Source: Ilumatobacteraceae bacterium
GTDB taxonomy: Bacteria; Actinomycetota; Acidimicrobiia; Acidimicrobiales; Iamiaceae
Length of the DNA: 55,476 bases
Assembly (NCBI GenBank): GCA_025463265.1
Contig: JAOBWH010000008.1
Coordinates: 1 to 55,476, forward strand
Direction: 5' to 3'
The notes under the pieces are model-generated. The model did no database searches. It saw only the letters and a program-made list of their open reading frames with translations, and was not told where the DNA came from. Positions 48,489-55,476 of the stretch are shown here, piece by piece (the stretch's first letter is position 1; each line of letters begins with the position of its first letter). The position numbers were made by a program, and so were the translations under genes.

Positions 48489-50255
48489 GTGATACTGGAA
48501 CTGAAGCGCAAGGCGGCTCCCCTGGCGGTCCTAGCGATCCTGCTCGGCGCCTTCACCCTGTGGGAGACCTCGAACAGCCACCTCATCCGGGCCGCGACGG
48601 TCGACCTGATGGTGGTCATCGCGGCCCTCCTCGTGGTGATCCCGAGGGTGCGGTGGACGATGCCGGTCGTCGTCCCGCTGCTGGTCGCCGGCACGCTGGG
48701 CCAGTTCGCGTCGCAGGCCGAGGTGCACCTGTCGGTGCTCATCCCCGCCGTGCTCGGTTTCGTCTCCGCCGTCCTCCTGGCCCGCGGTGTCGAGGTCGGC
48801 CGCTACCTGGACGTGGTGCTCCGGTTCATCGGCCGGGCCCTCGAAACGGCGGTCGGCGCCCTCGCGTTCACCCTGGTGATCACCCCGGCCTGGGCGTGGA
48901 CCCGGCTCCGGCGGCGCGAGGTGCTGCGCACGTCGGGCGCGGCGGAGGGGCCGACCTGGGCGACCCGCTCCGACAAGGCGGCGCCGGGGTCACTCGCCGC
49001 ATCGCCCGAGCATGTCGGGGGGAACCGGACCCTGCCGGGCCGCCTGGCCTGGGCCACCGGGTGCGTCGGCCTCCTCCTCATCGTCAACTTCGGCGCCGGG
49101 TGGCTCTGGGACCAGAAGTACCCGACCGACCCGCCCGCCCCGCCCCCCGAACAAGAGCAGTCGGTCACCGCGACGGACCTCCCGCCCGATCCCCGGGCCG
49201 ACAGCCCGGCCATGGCCGACGCCCCCTGGAAGGAGCAGTACTTCGACGAGATCCGCCGGACGCCGGCTAACTACTGGCCCTTCACCGAGTACCGCCCCGC
49301 CGACTACACGTCGACCTACGTCAACCAGCGGGACTGGGCCCGGGTGTCCTACGAGCCGAAGGGCGACGCCGACGACATGCCCACGGTGTGGATGTTCGGC
49401 GGGTCCACCACGTGGGGCGAGGGCCAGCGCGACGAGTTCACCATCGCCTCCTACCTCGCCCGGATCGCCGAGGACGAGGGCATCCCGCTCCAGATCGTCA
49501 ACTACGGGTCGCGCGGCTGGGTGCACTTCCAGGAGATGATCCTCTACGAGCAGCTGCTCGCCAACACGACGCCGCCCGACATCTCGCTCTTCAACGACGG
49601 CGCCAACGAGATCACGTCGCAGTCGCTGCTGGACGAGGCCGTCCCCACGCACGTGCTGACCTACTCGTACGCCAAGAAGCTGACCGGCGGCACCATCGCC
49701 ACGCAGTTCGTCCCGCCGCCGACCCCCGAGACCAACACGATGGACGATGCCATCGCGGCCTACGAGCAGCACTCGGCGGTCCACAAGATCGTGAACTGGT
49801 TCCGGGGTAGGGCCGCCGGGGCTAGCCCTGCCCTGGACGACAGTGGGGACACCGGCGACGGTGGGGACGGCGGTTCCGACCCGGCGCTCACCGACCAGCC
49901 CACGGCCGACGAGGACGGGTACATCTCGAACTACAACGCCACCCCCGAGGACGGCCGCGACGCCGCCGACGTGTACAACCGGGGCAAGAAGCTCACGATG
50001 GAGCTCAGCAAAGAGTACGACGTCGACTCCCTGCTGTTCTGGCATCCGGTCCGGTACGCCGGGCCACCGGAGGAGCAGGCGAGGAAGGGACTCACCGACC
50101 CTACAATCGACCTGGGCGACGCCTTGGACGGCCACGATGAGGACATCTACATCGACGGCGTCCACACCAACGAGGAGGGGGCGCGGCTGATGGCCGTCGA
50201 GATCTGGAAGCACCTCGAGCCCAAGGTCCGCTCCTGGTACGAGGCGAACCGATGA
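48489..50255 (+). CDS. Membrane-anchored SGNH hydrolase-like protein
   Basis: In the 588-residue protein, hydrophobic segments in the first 210 residues are followed by a Pro/Glu-rich linker and a SGNH-type domain. Block I is MFGGSTTWGEG (S306), then NYGSRGW (block II glycine), FNDGANE (block III), and IDGVHTNEEGA with the D556/H559 pair. Most SGNH proteins in such operons act as O-acetyl or ester hydrolases or transferases on glycans. An acidic Gly/Asp insert lies near residue 450-475. The gene overlaps the DUF5989 gene (ATGA), which overlaps the carbamoyltransferase gene: an SGNH / small membrane protein / carbamoyltransferase set. Confidence 0.82.
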   Translation: MILELKRKAAPLAVLAILLGAFTLWETSNSHLIRAATVDLMVVIAALLVVIPRVRWTMPVVVPLLVAGTLGQFASQAEVHLSVLIPAVLGFVSAVLLARGVEVGRYLDVVLRFIGRALETAVGALAFTLVITPAWAWTRLRRREVLRTSGAAEGPTWATRSDKAAPGSLAASPEHVGGNRTLPGRLAWATGCVGLLLIVNFGAGWLWDQKYPTDPPAPPPEQEQSVTATDLPPDPRADSPAMADAPWKEQYFDEIRRTPANYWPFTEYRPADYTSTYVNQRDWARVSYEPKGDADDMPTVWMFGGSTTWGEGQRDEFTIASYLARIAEDEGIPLQIVNYGSRGWVHFQEMILYEQLLANTTPPDISLFNDGANEITSQSLLDEAVPTHVLTYSYAKKLTGGTIATQFVPPPTPETNTMDDAIAAYEQHSAVHKIVNWFRGRAAGASPALDDSGDTGDGGDGGSDPALTDQPTADEDGYISNYNATPEDGRDAADVYNRGKKLTMELSKEYDVDSLLFWHPVRYAGPPEEQARKGLTDPTIDLGDALDGHDEDIYIDGVHTNEEGARLMAVEIWKHLEPKVRSWYEANR

Positions 50256-50497
50256 CCGACCCCGCGGCCCCCGAGCCGACCGGCCTCACCGGTCCCCGGC
50301 CGGTCGACCTCGGCTTCGGCCTCCGATGCCGGCTCCGGGCCAAGCACGCCCGCACCCTCGTCCACGAGATCCGGGCCCACGGGGCCGACCAGAAGCTCTG
50401 GTGGCTGTTCCCGGTCACCGCGCTGCTGATCCTGCTCGCCCTGGCCGTCACCACCACCACGACCGCGCTGCCCGTCGCGGTCTACGCGCTGTTCTGA
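50252..50497 (+). CDS. Small membrane protein, DUF5989-type
   Basis: The 81-residue protein has a cytosolic N-terminus, then KLWWLFPVTALLILLALAV, one transmembrane helix, and a short C-terminus ending in VAVYALF. The WWLFP start of the helix and the tail ending in a phenylalanine fit small DUF5989-like proteins encoded beside carbamoyltransferases. The function is unknown; an anchor or adaptor for the soluble carbamoyltransferase at the membrane is a reasonable guess. The start overlaps the SGNH stop by 4 bases, and the stop overlaps the next ATG by one base. Confidence 0.65.
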   Translation: MTDPAAPEPTGLTGPRPVDLGFGLRCRLRAKHARTLVHEIRAHGADQKLWWLFPVTALLILLALAVTTTTTALPVAVYALF

Positions 50498-52332
50498 TGG
50501 CCGAGCGCACCGCGATCTTGGGCATCAGCGCCCTGTACCACGACGCCGCCGCTGCGCTCGTGGTCGACGGCGAGGTCGTCGCCGCCGCCCAGCAGGAGCG
50601 GTTCAGCCGGAAGAAGCACGACCCGGCCTTCCCGCTGGAGGCCATCGAGTACTGCCTCCGCGAGGGCGGCATCGAGGCCGACGGCCTGCGCGCCGTGGCC
50701 TACTACGACAAGCCGCTCACCACGTTCGTCCGCGTCCTGAAGAGCTTCGTCGCCGCCGGGCCGCGCAGCATCCGCACGTTCCCTCGGGCGATGACCGAGT
50801 GGTCCAACCGCAAGCTGTGGACGTCGCTGGAGATCGAGAAGGGCGTCCGGTCGCTCGGCTACGCCATGCCGGCCGACCTGTTCTACGCCGAGCACCACAT
50901 CAGCCACGCGGCCGCCGCCTTCTACCCCTCCCCGTTCGAGCGGGCCGCCATCGTCACGATGGACGGCGTCGGCGAGTGGGCCACCAGCTCCATCGGCGTG
51001 GGCCGCGGGCGGACCGTGGAGCTGCTCCGCGAGCAGCGCTTCCCCGACTCGCTCGGGCTGCTCTACTCGGCGTTCACGTACCACTGCGGGTTCCGGGTGA
51101 ACTCGGGCGAGTACAAGCTCATGGGCCTCGCCCCCTACGGCGAGCCGGTCTACGTCGACCGCATCCTGGGCGAGCTGGTCGAGCTGGCCGACGACGGCTC
51201 CATGCGCATGGACCTCCGGTACTTCGACTACCTCGCCGGCCGCCGCATGACCAACAAGCGGTTCGACGCCCTCTTCGACGGACCGGCCCGCACCCCCGAG
51301 TCGCCCATCACCCAGCGCGAGTGCGATCTCGCCCGCTCGATCCAGGAGGTCGTCGAGCAGGCGGTCATCGGCACCGCCCGCACCGCTCGCGCCCTCACCG
51401 GCGAGCGCGACCTGGTGCTCGCCGGCGGCGTCGCCCTCAACTGCGTGGCCAACGGCCGGCTCCGGCGCGAGGGCCTCTTCGACGGCATCTGGGTCCAGCC
51501 CGCGGCCGGCGACGCGGGCAGCGCCCTGGGCTGCGCCCTCTGGGCCCACCACCAGGTGCTCGAGCACGAGCGCACGCCCGTGACACCCGACTCCATGTCG
51601 GGCACCTACCTCGGCCCGGCGTTCTCAGGCGACGACATCGCCGCCGACCTCGAAGCCGAGGGCCGGCCCTTCGAGCGGATCACCGATCCGGCGGCGCGCG
51701 CCGGGCGGGTGGCGGACCTGCTGGCCGACGGCCAGGTGGTCGCGGTGTTCCAGGGCCGCATGGAGTTCGGGCCCCGGGCCCTCGGCCACCGGTCGATCCT
51801 CGCCGACGCCCGCGACCCCGAGGCCCAGCGCACCCTCAACCTTCGGGTGAAGCAGCGCGAGGGGTTCCGGCCCTTCGCCCCGGCGGTGCTCGCCGAGCAC
51901 GCCGCCGAGTGGTTCGACATCGACGGGGACTCCCCGTACATGACCTTCGTGGCGCCCGTCGCCGCCGAGCGCCTCATCGCCCCCGACCCGTCGGCCCCGG
52001 GGAGCACCATCACCGAGGTCGTCGCCCAGGTCCGCTCGCAGATCCCCGCGGTCACCCACGTCGACCACTCGGCCCGGCTCCAGACCGTCGACGCCGAGCG
52101 GGCGCCAGCGTTCCACCAGATCCTCACCGCGTTCCACGAGCGCACGGGCTGCCCGGTCCTGGTCAACACCTCGTTCAACGTGCGGGGCGAGCCCATCGTC
52201 GGCACCCCCGACGACGCCTACCGCTGCTTCGCCACCACCGACATCGACTGGCTGCTGCTCGAGGACTGCCTGCTGCAGCGGTCCGAGCAGCCGGAGTGGA
52301 CCGGTCCGGTCCCCGACCTCGAGCTGGACTGA
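50497..52332 (+). CDS. O-carbamoyltransferase family protein
   Basis: The 611-residue protein is of NodU/TobZ type. The N-terminal part has ILGISALYHDAAAALVVDG, the HHISHAAAAFYPSPF metal-site histidines and GGVALNCVANG. The C-terminal YrdC-like part contains the EFGPRALGHRSILADAR stretch. Such enzymes use carbamoyl phosphate and ATP to carbamoylate sugar or other hydroxyls. The context with an SGNH and a small membrane protein recalls the carbamoyltransferase neighbourhood of natural product and glycan loci. The ATG at 50497 is fixed by the one-base overlap with the preceding stop. No truncation is seen. Confidence 0.9.
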   Translation: MAERTAILGISALYHDAAAALVVDGEVVAAAQQERFSRKKHDPAFPLEAIEYCLREGGIEADGLRAVAYYDKPLTTFVRVLKSFVAAGPRSIRTFPRAMTEWSNRKLWTSLEIEKGVRSLGYAMPADLFYAEHHISHAAAAFYPSPFERAAIVTMDGVGEWATSSIGVGRGRTVELLREQRFPDSLGLLYSAFTYHCGFRVNSGEYKLMGLAPYGEPVYVDRILGELVELADDGSMRMDLRYFDYLAGRRMTNKRFDALFDGPARTPESPITQRECDLARSIQEVVEQAVIGTARTARALTGERDLVLAGGVALNCVANGRLRREGLFDGIWVQPAAGDAGSALGCALWAHHQVLEHERTPVTPDSMSGTYLGPAFSGDDIAADLEAEGRPFERITDPAARAGRVADLLADGQVVAVFQGRMEFGPRALGHRSILADARDPEAQRTLNLRVKQREGFRPFAPAVLAEHAAEWFDIDGDSPYMTFVAPVAAERLIAPDPSAPGSTITEVVAQVRSQIPAVTHVDHSARLQTVDAERAPAFHQILTAFHERTGCPVLVNTSFNVRGEPIVGTPDDAYRCFATTDIDWLLLEDCLLQRSEQPEWTGPVPDLELD

Positions 52333-52341
52333 CCCTCGTTC

Positions 52342-52377
52342 GACGCGGGGTCGGCGCCGCAGATCCCGAACCGCGTC
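52342..52377. terminator. Possible hairpin between convergent genes
   Basis: GACGCGG and CCGCGTC form a 7-bp inverted repeat with a 22-base loop, between the carbamoyltransferase and epimerase gene ends. The distal arm reaches the epimerase stop codon. The loop is long and there is no U-tract. Confidence 0.3.
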
Positions 52378-53314
52378 AGCGCCCGCCGCGGCGGTCGCTG
52401 ACCCATGCGGCTTCGGCACCGAGCCCTTCCTCTGGCGCGACCTTCGGCTCCCAGCCCAGCAGGTCGCGCGCCTTGGCGGTGTCGGCGCTCGTCCGGCGCT
52501 GATCACCCCGCCGAGCCGGCTGGTGCTCGATGACCGGCGCCGTCCCGAGCTCGGCGGCGAGCACCTCGACCGCGTTGAGCAGCACGACCTCGGCACCGCC
52601 GCCGATGTTGAAGGTCGACGCGTCCGGCGCCCGGTGCAGCGCAGCCACCGTGGCGTCGACGCAGTCGGACACGTAGGTGTTGCTGCGGCTCTGGCGCCCA
52701 TCGCCGTAGACCGTGATGGGGCGCCCGTCCAAGAGCTGCTCGCAGAAGATCCGGTAGGCCATGTCCGGCCGCTGCCGGGGGCCGTAGACCGAGAAGTAGC
52801 GCAGCACCGTGAAGGGCAGGCCGGCGGTCGAGCCGTAGGCGTGCAGGAGCTGCTCGGCCGCGAGCTTGGTGACGCCGTAGGGGGACACCGGGTGGGCGGG
52901 CGACGACTCCGGGCCCGTGGCCTCCGCCCCGTAGACCGACGACGTCGACGCCTGCACGAGGTGCGGCGTCCCCACCGCCATCGCCGCCGCCACCAGCCGC
53001 TGGAGCGCCCCGAGGTTGCACGACTGGTAGCGCTCGAAGTCGTCCCACGACAGCACCAGTCCCGGCGTGGCCGCCTGGTTCACGATGGCGTCGGCGCCGT
53101 CGAGGACCGGCTCCAGCTCGGCCGAGCGGAGATCGGCCTCCACCAGCTCGAAGCGGGGTTGAACGAGGGCCGAGACCAGGTTGGCCTCCTTGTCGGTGCG
53201 GCTGTAGTAGTCGGTGAAGCAGTCGATGCCGACCACGTCGTGCCCGTCCTCCAGCAGCCGGTCCACCAGGTGCGAGCCGATGAACCCGGCTGCCCCCGTC
53301 ACCACGACCCTCAC
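52376..53314 (-). CDS. NAD-dependent nucleotide-sugar epimerase/dehydratase
   Basis: The 312-residue protein is an extended short-chain dehydrogenase. It has the N-terminal GAAGFIGSHLVDRLL NAD motif, the catalytic STSSVYG and YGVTK (Tyr/Lys), and VLRYFSVYGPRQRPDMA, typical of UDP-glucose or UDP-glucuronate epimerase-like enzymes. It would supply an activated sugar for the locus. The GTG at 53314 has GAGGGGG upstream. The frame is open farther to 53548, but that region is the divergent promoter area and the start of the GT4 gene. The exact sugar cannot be told from sequence alone. Confidence 0.86.
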   Translation of the reverse strand: MRVVVTGAAGFIGSHLVDRLLEDGHDVVGIDCFTDYYSRTDKEANLVSALVQPRFELVEADLRSAELEPVLDGADAIVNQAATPGLVLSWDDFERYQSCNLGALQRLVAAAMAVGTPHLVQASTSSVYGAEATGPESSPAHPVSPYGVTKLAAEQLLHAYGSTAGLPFTVLRYFSVYGPRQRPDMAYRIFCEQLLDGRPITVYGDGRQSRSNTYVSDCVDATVAALHRAPDASTFNIGGGAEVVLLNAVEVLAAELGTAPVIEHQPARRGDQRRTSADTAKARDLLGWEPKVAPEEGLGAEAAWVSDRRGGR

Positions 53315-53405
53315 GCGATCCCCCTCGATGATCCCGGCGCAGGAAGCACCGGGCCTCGATGGTACGCGCCGGGGTCCAAGACCACAGGTCCGGGCCGGCA
53401 CGTGC

Positions 53406-53411
53406 GACACT
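53406..53411 (+). promoter_or_regulatory. Leaderless-type -10 box for the GT4 gene
   Basis: GACACT, then GGCCTG, then the GTG start at 53418. Spacing is the same as at 17359, 26093 and 32618. Confidence 0.38.
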
Positions 53412-53417
53412 GGCCTG

Positions 53418-54629
53418 GTGGCAGCCGTGGAGCAGGAGGGCGCCCGGACCGGGCGCCGCCCCCGGGTCCTGTTCCTGGGCCACGGGGCCGAACGCACCGG
53501 TCCGCCCATCTTGCTCGGCCACCTGCTCGCCGGGCTGGCCGACCGCACGTCGTGGGACCTGTCGGTCCTGGTCGCCCGATCCGGGCCGCTCCTCGCCGAC
53601 TACCGGCGCTCGGCCGGACGCACGCTCGCGGTGAGCGAGGACCGGGAGCCCTTGGAGCTGCTCAGCGCCGGCCTGCGGCGGGCCGGACAGGCCGGGCTGG
53701 CGGCGCGGGTGGGCGATGCCCAGCGCCAGCGGGTCGCACGGAAGCTTGACCGTCCGGACCTGGTCTACGTGAACGCCGCCACACCTCCGACGGCCGCCCT
53801 CCTCCGTGCCCTCGTGCTGGACGCGACGGTGCCGGTGATCGTCCACGTCCACGAGCTGGACGTGGGCCTGCGGGGCACGCTCGTCGACGAGGACCGGGCG
53901 CTGCTCCTCGGTCGGGCCGATCACCTCATCGCGGCGTCGGGGCCCGTGGCCGAGCTGCTGGTGGAGGGCCACGGCGTCGAGCCCGACCGGGTCACGACCT
54001 GCGAGGAGTTCATCGACGTGTCGGCCATCCGGCCGTTGCCTCGGCCTGAGGCCCGCGCCCAACTCGGCGTGCCCCACGACGTGCCGGTCGTCGGCTCGGT
54101 GGGACTGCCGGACTGGCGCAAGGACCCCGAGCACCTCCTCCGCGCCGTGGCCTCGCTCCCGGCGTCGGGCGACGCGGCGCCGTGGGTGGTGTGGATCGGC
54201 GGCGACCCGGCGTCGGTCGACGGTGGCCACCTCGAGGACGAGGCCCGCCGCCTGGGCCTGGCCCACCGCTTCCGCCACGTGCCCCATGCGGACCGGCCCG
54301 CCGCCCTGCTGCACGCGCTGGACGTGTTCGCCCTGCCCGCTCGGGAGGACGCCATGCCCCTCGCCGCGCTCGAGGCGGCAGCCGCGGGTCTGCCGATCGT
54401 CTGCTTCCGGACCGGCGGCATCGCGGGCCTCTGCGACCGCGGCGCCGGAACGGCGGTCCCGTACCCGGACACCGCAGCGTTCGCCGGAGCGATCGCCGCC
54501 CTGCTCGCCGACGACGAGCGCCGGGCCGAGACCGGCTTCGCAGCCCGAGCACTGGTCACCGAGTCCAACGACATCGGCCCCGGCGTGGCCCGCATCGCTG
54601 CGGTGATCGAGGACACCCTCCTCAGCTGA
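53418..54629 (+). CDS. GT4-type glycosyltransferase (group 1)
   Basis: The 403-residue GT-B protein has RVLFLGHGAERTGPPILL at the N-terminus and VIVHVHELDVG mid-way. The C-terminal half has VGSVGLPDWRKDPEHLLRA, then ALPAREDAMPLAALEAAAAGLPIVCF, the EX7E-type region of group 1 transferases. Such enzymes transfer a sugar from a nucleotide donor to a lipid or chain acceptor on the cytosolic side. The start is taken as GTG at 53418, with a leaderless-type signal just before it. It is divergent from the epimerase gene, a likely partner in making and using one activated sugar. Confidence 0.82.
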   Translation: MAAVEQEGARTGRRPRVLFLGHGAERTGPPILLGHLLAGLADRTSWDLSVLVARSGPLLADYRRSAGRTLAVSEDREPLELLSAGLRRAGQAGLAARVGDAQRQRVARKLDRPDLVYVNAATPPTAALLRALVLDATVPVIVHVHELDVGLRGTLVDEDRALLLGRADHLIAASGPVAELLVEGHGVEPDRVTTCEEFIDVSAIRPLPRPEARAQLGVPHDVPVVGSVGLPDWRKDPEHLLRAVASLPASGDAAPWVVWIGGDPASVDGGHLEDEARRLGLAHRFRHVPHADRPAALLHALDVFALPAREDAMPLAALEAAAAGLPIVCFRTGGIAGLCDRGAGTAVPYPDTAAFAGAIAALLADDERRAETGFAARALVTESNDIGPGVARIAAVIEDTLLS

Positions 54630-54744
54630 TGCGCCCTCGGCGCCCGACGACCGGGCGTCTCGCCTCGGCCGCTGCGGCTGACGATGGCTCGTCCGCTGCA
54701 TCTGGTTCGGATGTGGATGAAAGGTACCGGTAGGGCTTCACTGT

Positions 54745-54772
54745 CATACCCCCTTCGTATGGTTGGGGTATG
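54745..54772. repeat. Inverted repeat overlapping the start of the DUF222/HNH gene
   Basis: CATACCCC (54745-54752) and GGGGTATG (54765-54772) form a perfect 8-bp inverted repeat with a 12-base spacer. The second arm includes the ATG of the gene. It could be an operator, an RNA hairpin hiding the start, or a copy-specific end sequence. Confidence 0.45.
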
Positions 54773-55476
54773 GCTCTCGCTCTTTCGGATCTTCGTGCGC
54801 AGGCGGTGTTCGCCGGTCTTGATGCGGCGTTCGATGCGCTCGATGCGCTCGAGTTGGAGCCGACCGACACGGCGGCGGCGTTGGAGCTGGCTCGGCGGGT
54901 CGAGCGGGTGGGGCGACGGGCTCGGGCAGCGCAGATCGAGGTTGTTGAGGTCATCGAGGAGCGGGGGCTGCACCGCCCGGACGGGCATGCGGCTGGTCGG
55001 GTGATGGTCGGCCACGTCGCCCGCCTGTCCGAGCCGGAGGCGAAGCGGCGCGGCCGGGCCCGGCGGATGTTCGCCGACATGGCGGCGGTGAAGGCAGCGA
55101 TGGTGGCGGGGCGGATCGGGTCGTGCCAGGTCGACCTCATCGCCCACGTGTACGTCAACCCTCGGGTGCAAGCGGAGTTCGTGAAGATCGACGAGCAGGT
55201 CGCCCGGCTCGCTGCGGTGCTGCCGTTCGAGGAGCTGAAGCGGCGGCTGACCAACTGGGTCCGCCAGGTCGACGAGGACGGCACCGCCGATCGGGCCCGT
55301 CGTGCCCATGAGAACCGGCGGGCCCGGCTGGTGCAGGACTTCGACGGCGGTTGGGAGCTGCTGTGTCTCATCGGCGGTGTGACCGGGGCGCAGATGCAGT
55401 CGATCTTCCGGGCGTTCGTCGAAGCCGAGTTCCAAGCCGACTGGGCCGAAGCCCGCGCCATCCACGGTGACGCCAC
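54770..55476 (+). CDS. DUF222/HNH endonuclease-type protein, 3' end missing
   Basis: The gene runs off the right edge; 235 complete codons are visible. The product starts MALALSDLRAQAVFAGLD and is alpha-helical and Glu/Arg-rich. It contains VDEDGTADRARRAHENRRAR and WELLCLIGG, characteristic of the N-terminal DUF222 part of actinobacterial 13E12-type proteins. These usually carry a C-terminal HNH nuclease domain, which would lie beyond the window. They occur in many copies per genome in some actinobacteria. Codon use near the start is less GC-rich than in the preceding genes, consistent with a separate origin. Confidence 0.8.
   Translation, partial: MALALSDLRAQAVFAGLDAAFDALDALELEPTDTAAALELARRVERVGRRARAAQIEVVEVIEERGLHRPDGHAAGRVMVGHVARLSEPEAKRRGRARRMFADMAAVKAAMVAGRIGSCQVDLIAHVYVNPRVQAEFVKIDEQVARLAAVLPFEELKRRLTNWVRQVDEDGTADRARRAHENRRARLVQDFDGGWELLCLIGGVTGAQMQSIFRAFVEAEFQADWAEARAIHGDA

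Noticed and set aside
1-55476. CRISPR arrays, tRNA or rRNA genes, insertion sequences
   Set aside because: No regularly spaced repeats, cloverleaf-type sequences, rRNA segments or transposase-like products were seen.

Overview
The window is high-GC (roughly 70%) bacterial DNA with many GTG starts, tightly packed genes and TANNNT-type -10 boxes close to start codons. This fits an actinomycete. The lineage is probably Acidimicrobiia-like, judged from overall character only and not from a search.

Layout. Positions 1-2482 (minus strand) hold the front of the S10-type ribosomal operon: rplC, rplD, rplW, rplB and the first codons of rpsS. It has its own promoter, and rpsJ is not next to rplC. From 2741 to about 54629 lies a large accessory locus with frequent strand switches. 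It begins (minus) with a GT-C-like membrane protein, a PhyH oxygenase and a lipoprotein. Then come (plus) a B12-binding radical SAM enzyme, a 2OG-type oxygenase with an HxG motif, and a Wzm/Wzt polysaccharide exporter. A minus-strand block (13356-20436) holds a second Wzt ATPase, three PhyH genes (one with two fused domains) and a GMC oxidoreductase with a Tat-signal partner. The centre (20511-37358) alternates PhyH oxygenases, methyltransferases, a second GT-C-like protein and five radical SAM proteins whose SPASM/twitch-like cysteines come before the core. Next are a second B12-type radical SAM protein, a GT2 / methyltransferase / GT-C operon (39152-42671), an asparagine synthase with a UbiA-glycosyltransferase fusion (42678-46780), and a sixth permuted radical SAM protein. 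The locus ends with an SGNH / DUF5989 / carbamoyltransferase operon, an NDP-sugar epimerase and a GT4 transferase. At 54770 a DUF222/HNH-type gene starts and runs off the end.

Working model (inference). The gene set looks like a biosynthesis and export locus for a heavily decorated surface glycan or glycolipid. GT2, GT4, GT-C-like and UbiA-GT enzymes would build polyprenyl-linked sugars. Radical SAM, PhyH, methyl-, amido- and carbamoyltransferases would modify them. Wzm with two alternative Wzt ATPases would export the product. The most unusual features are six permuted radical SAM paralogues, nine PhyH domains in eight genes, a PAS-like C-terminal domain shared by radical SAM proteins and a methyltransferase, and a 36-residue ORF that keeps only the first SPASM cysteines. 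No stretch over 300 bases lacks a gene, and I saw no tRNA, rRNA, CRISPR or insertion sequence.
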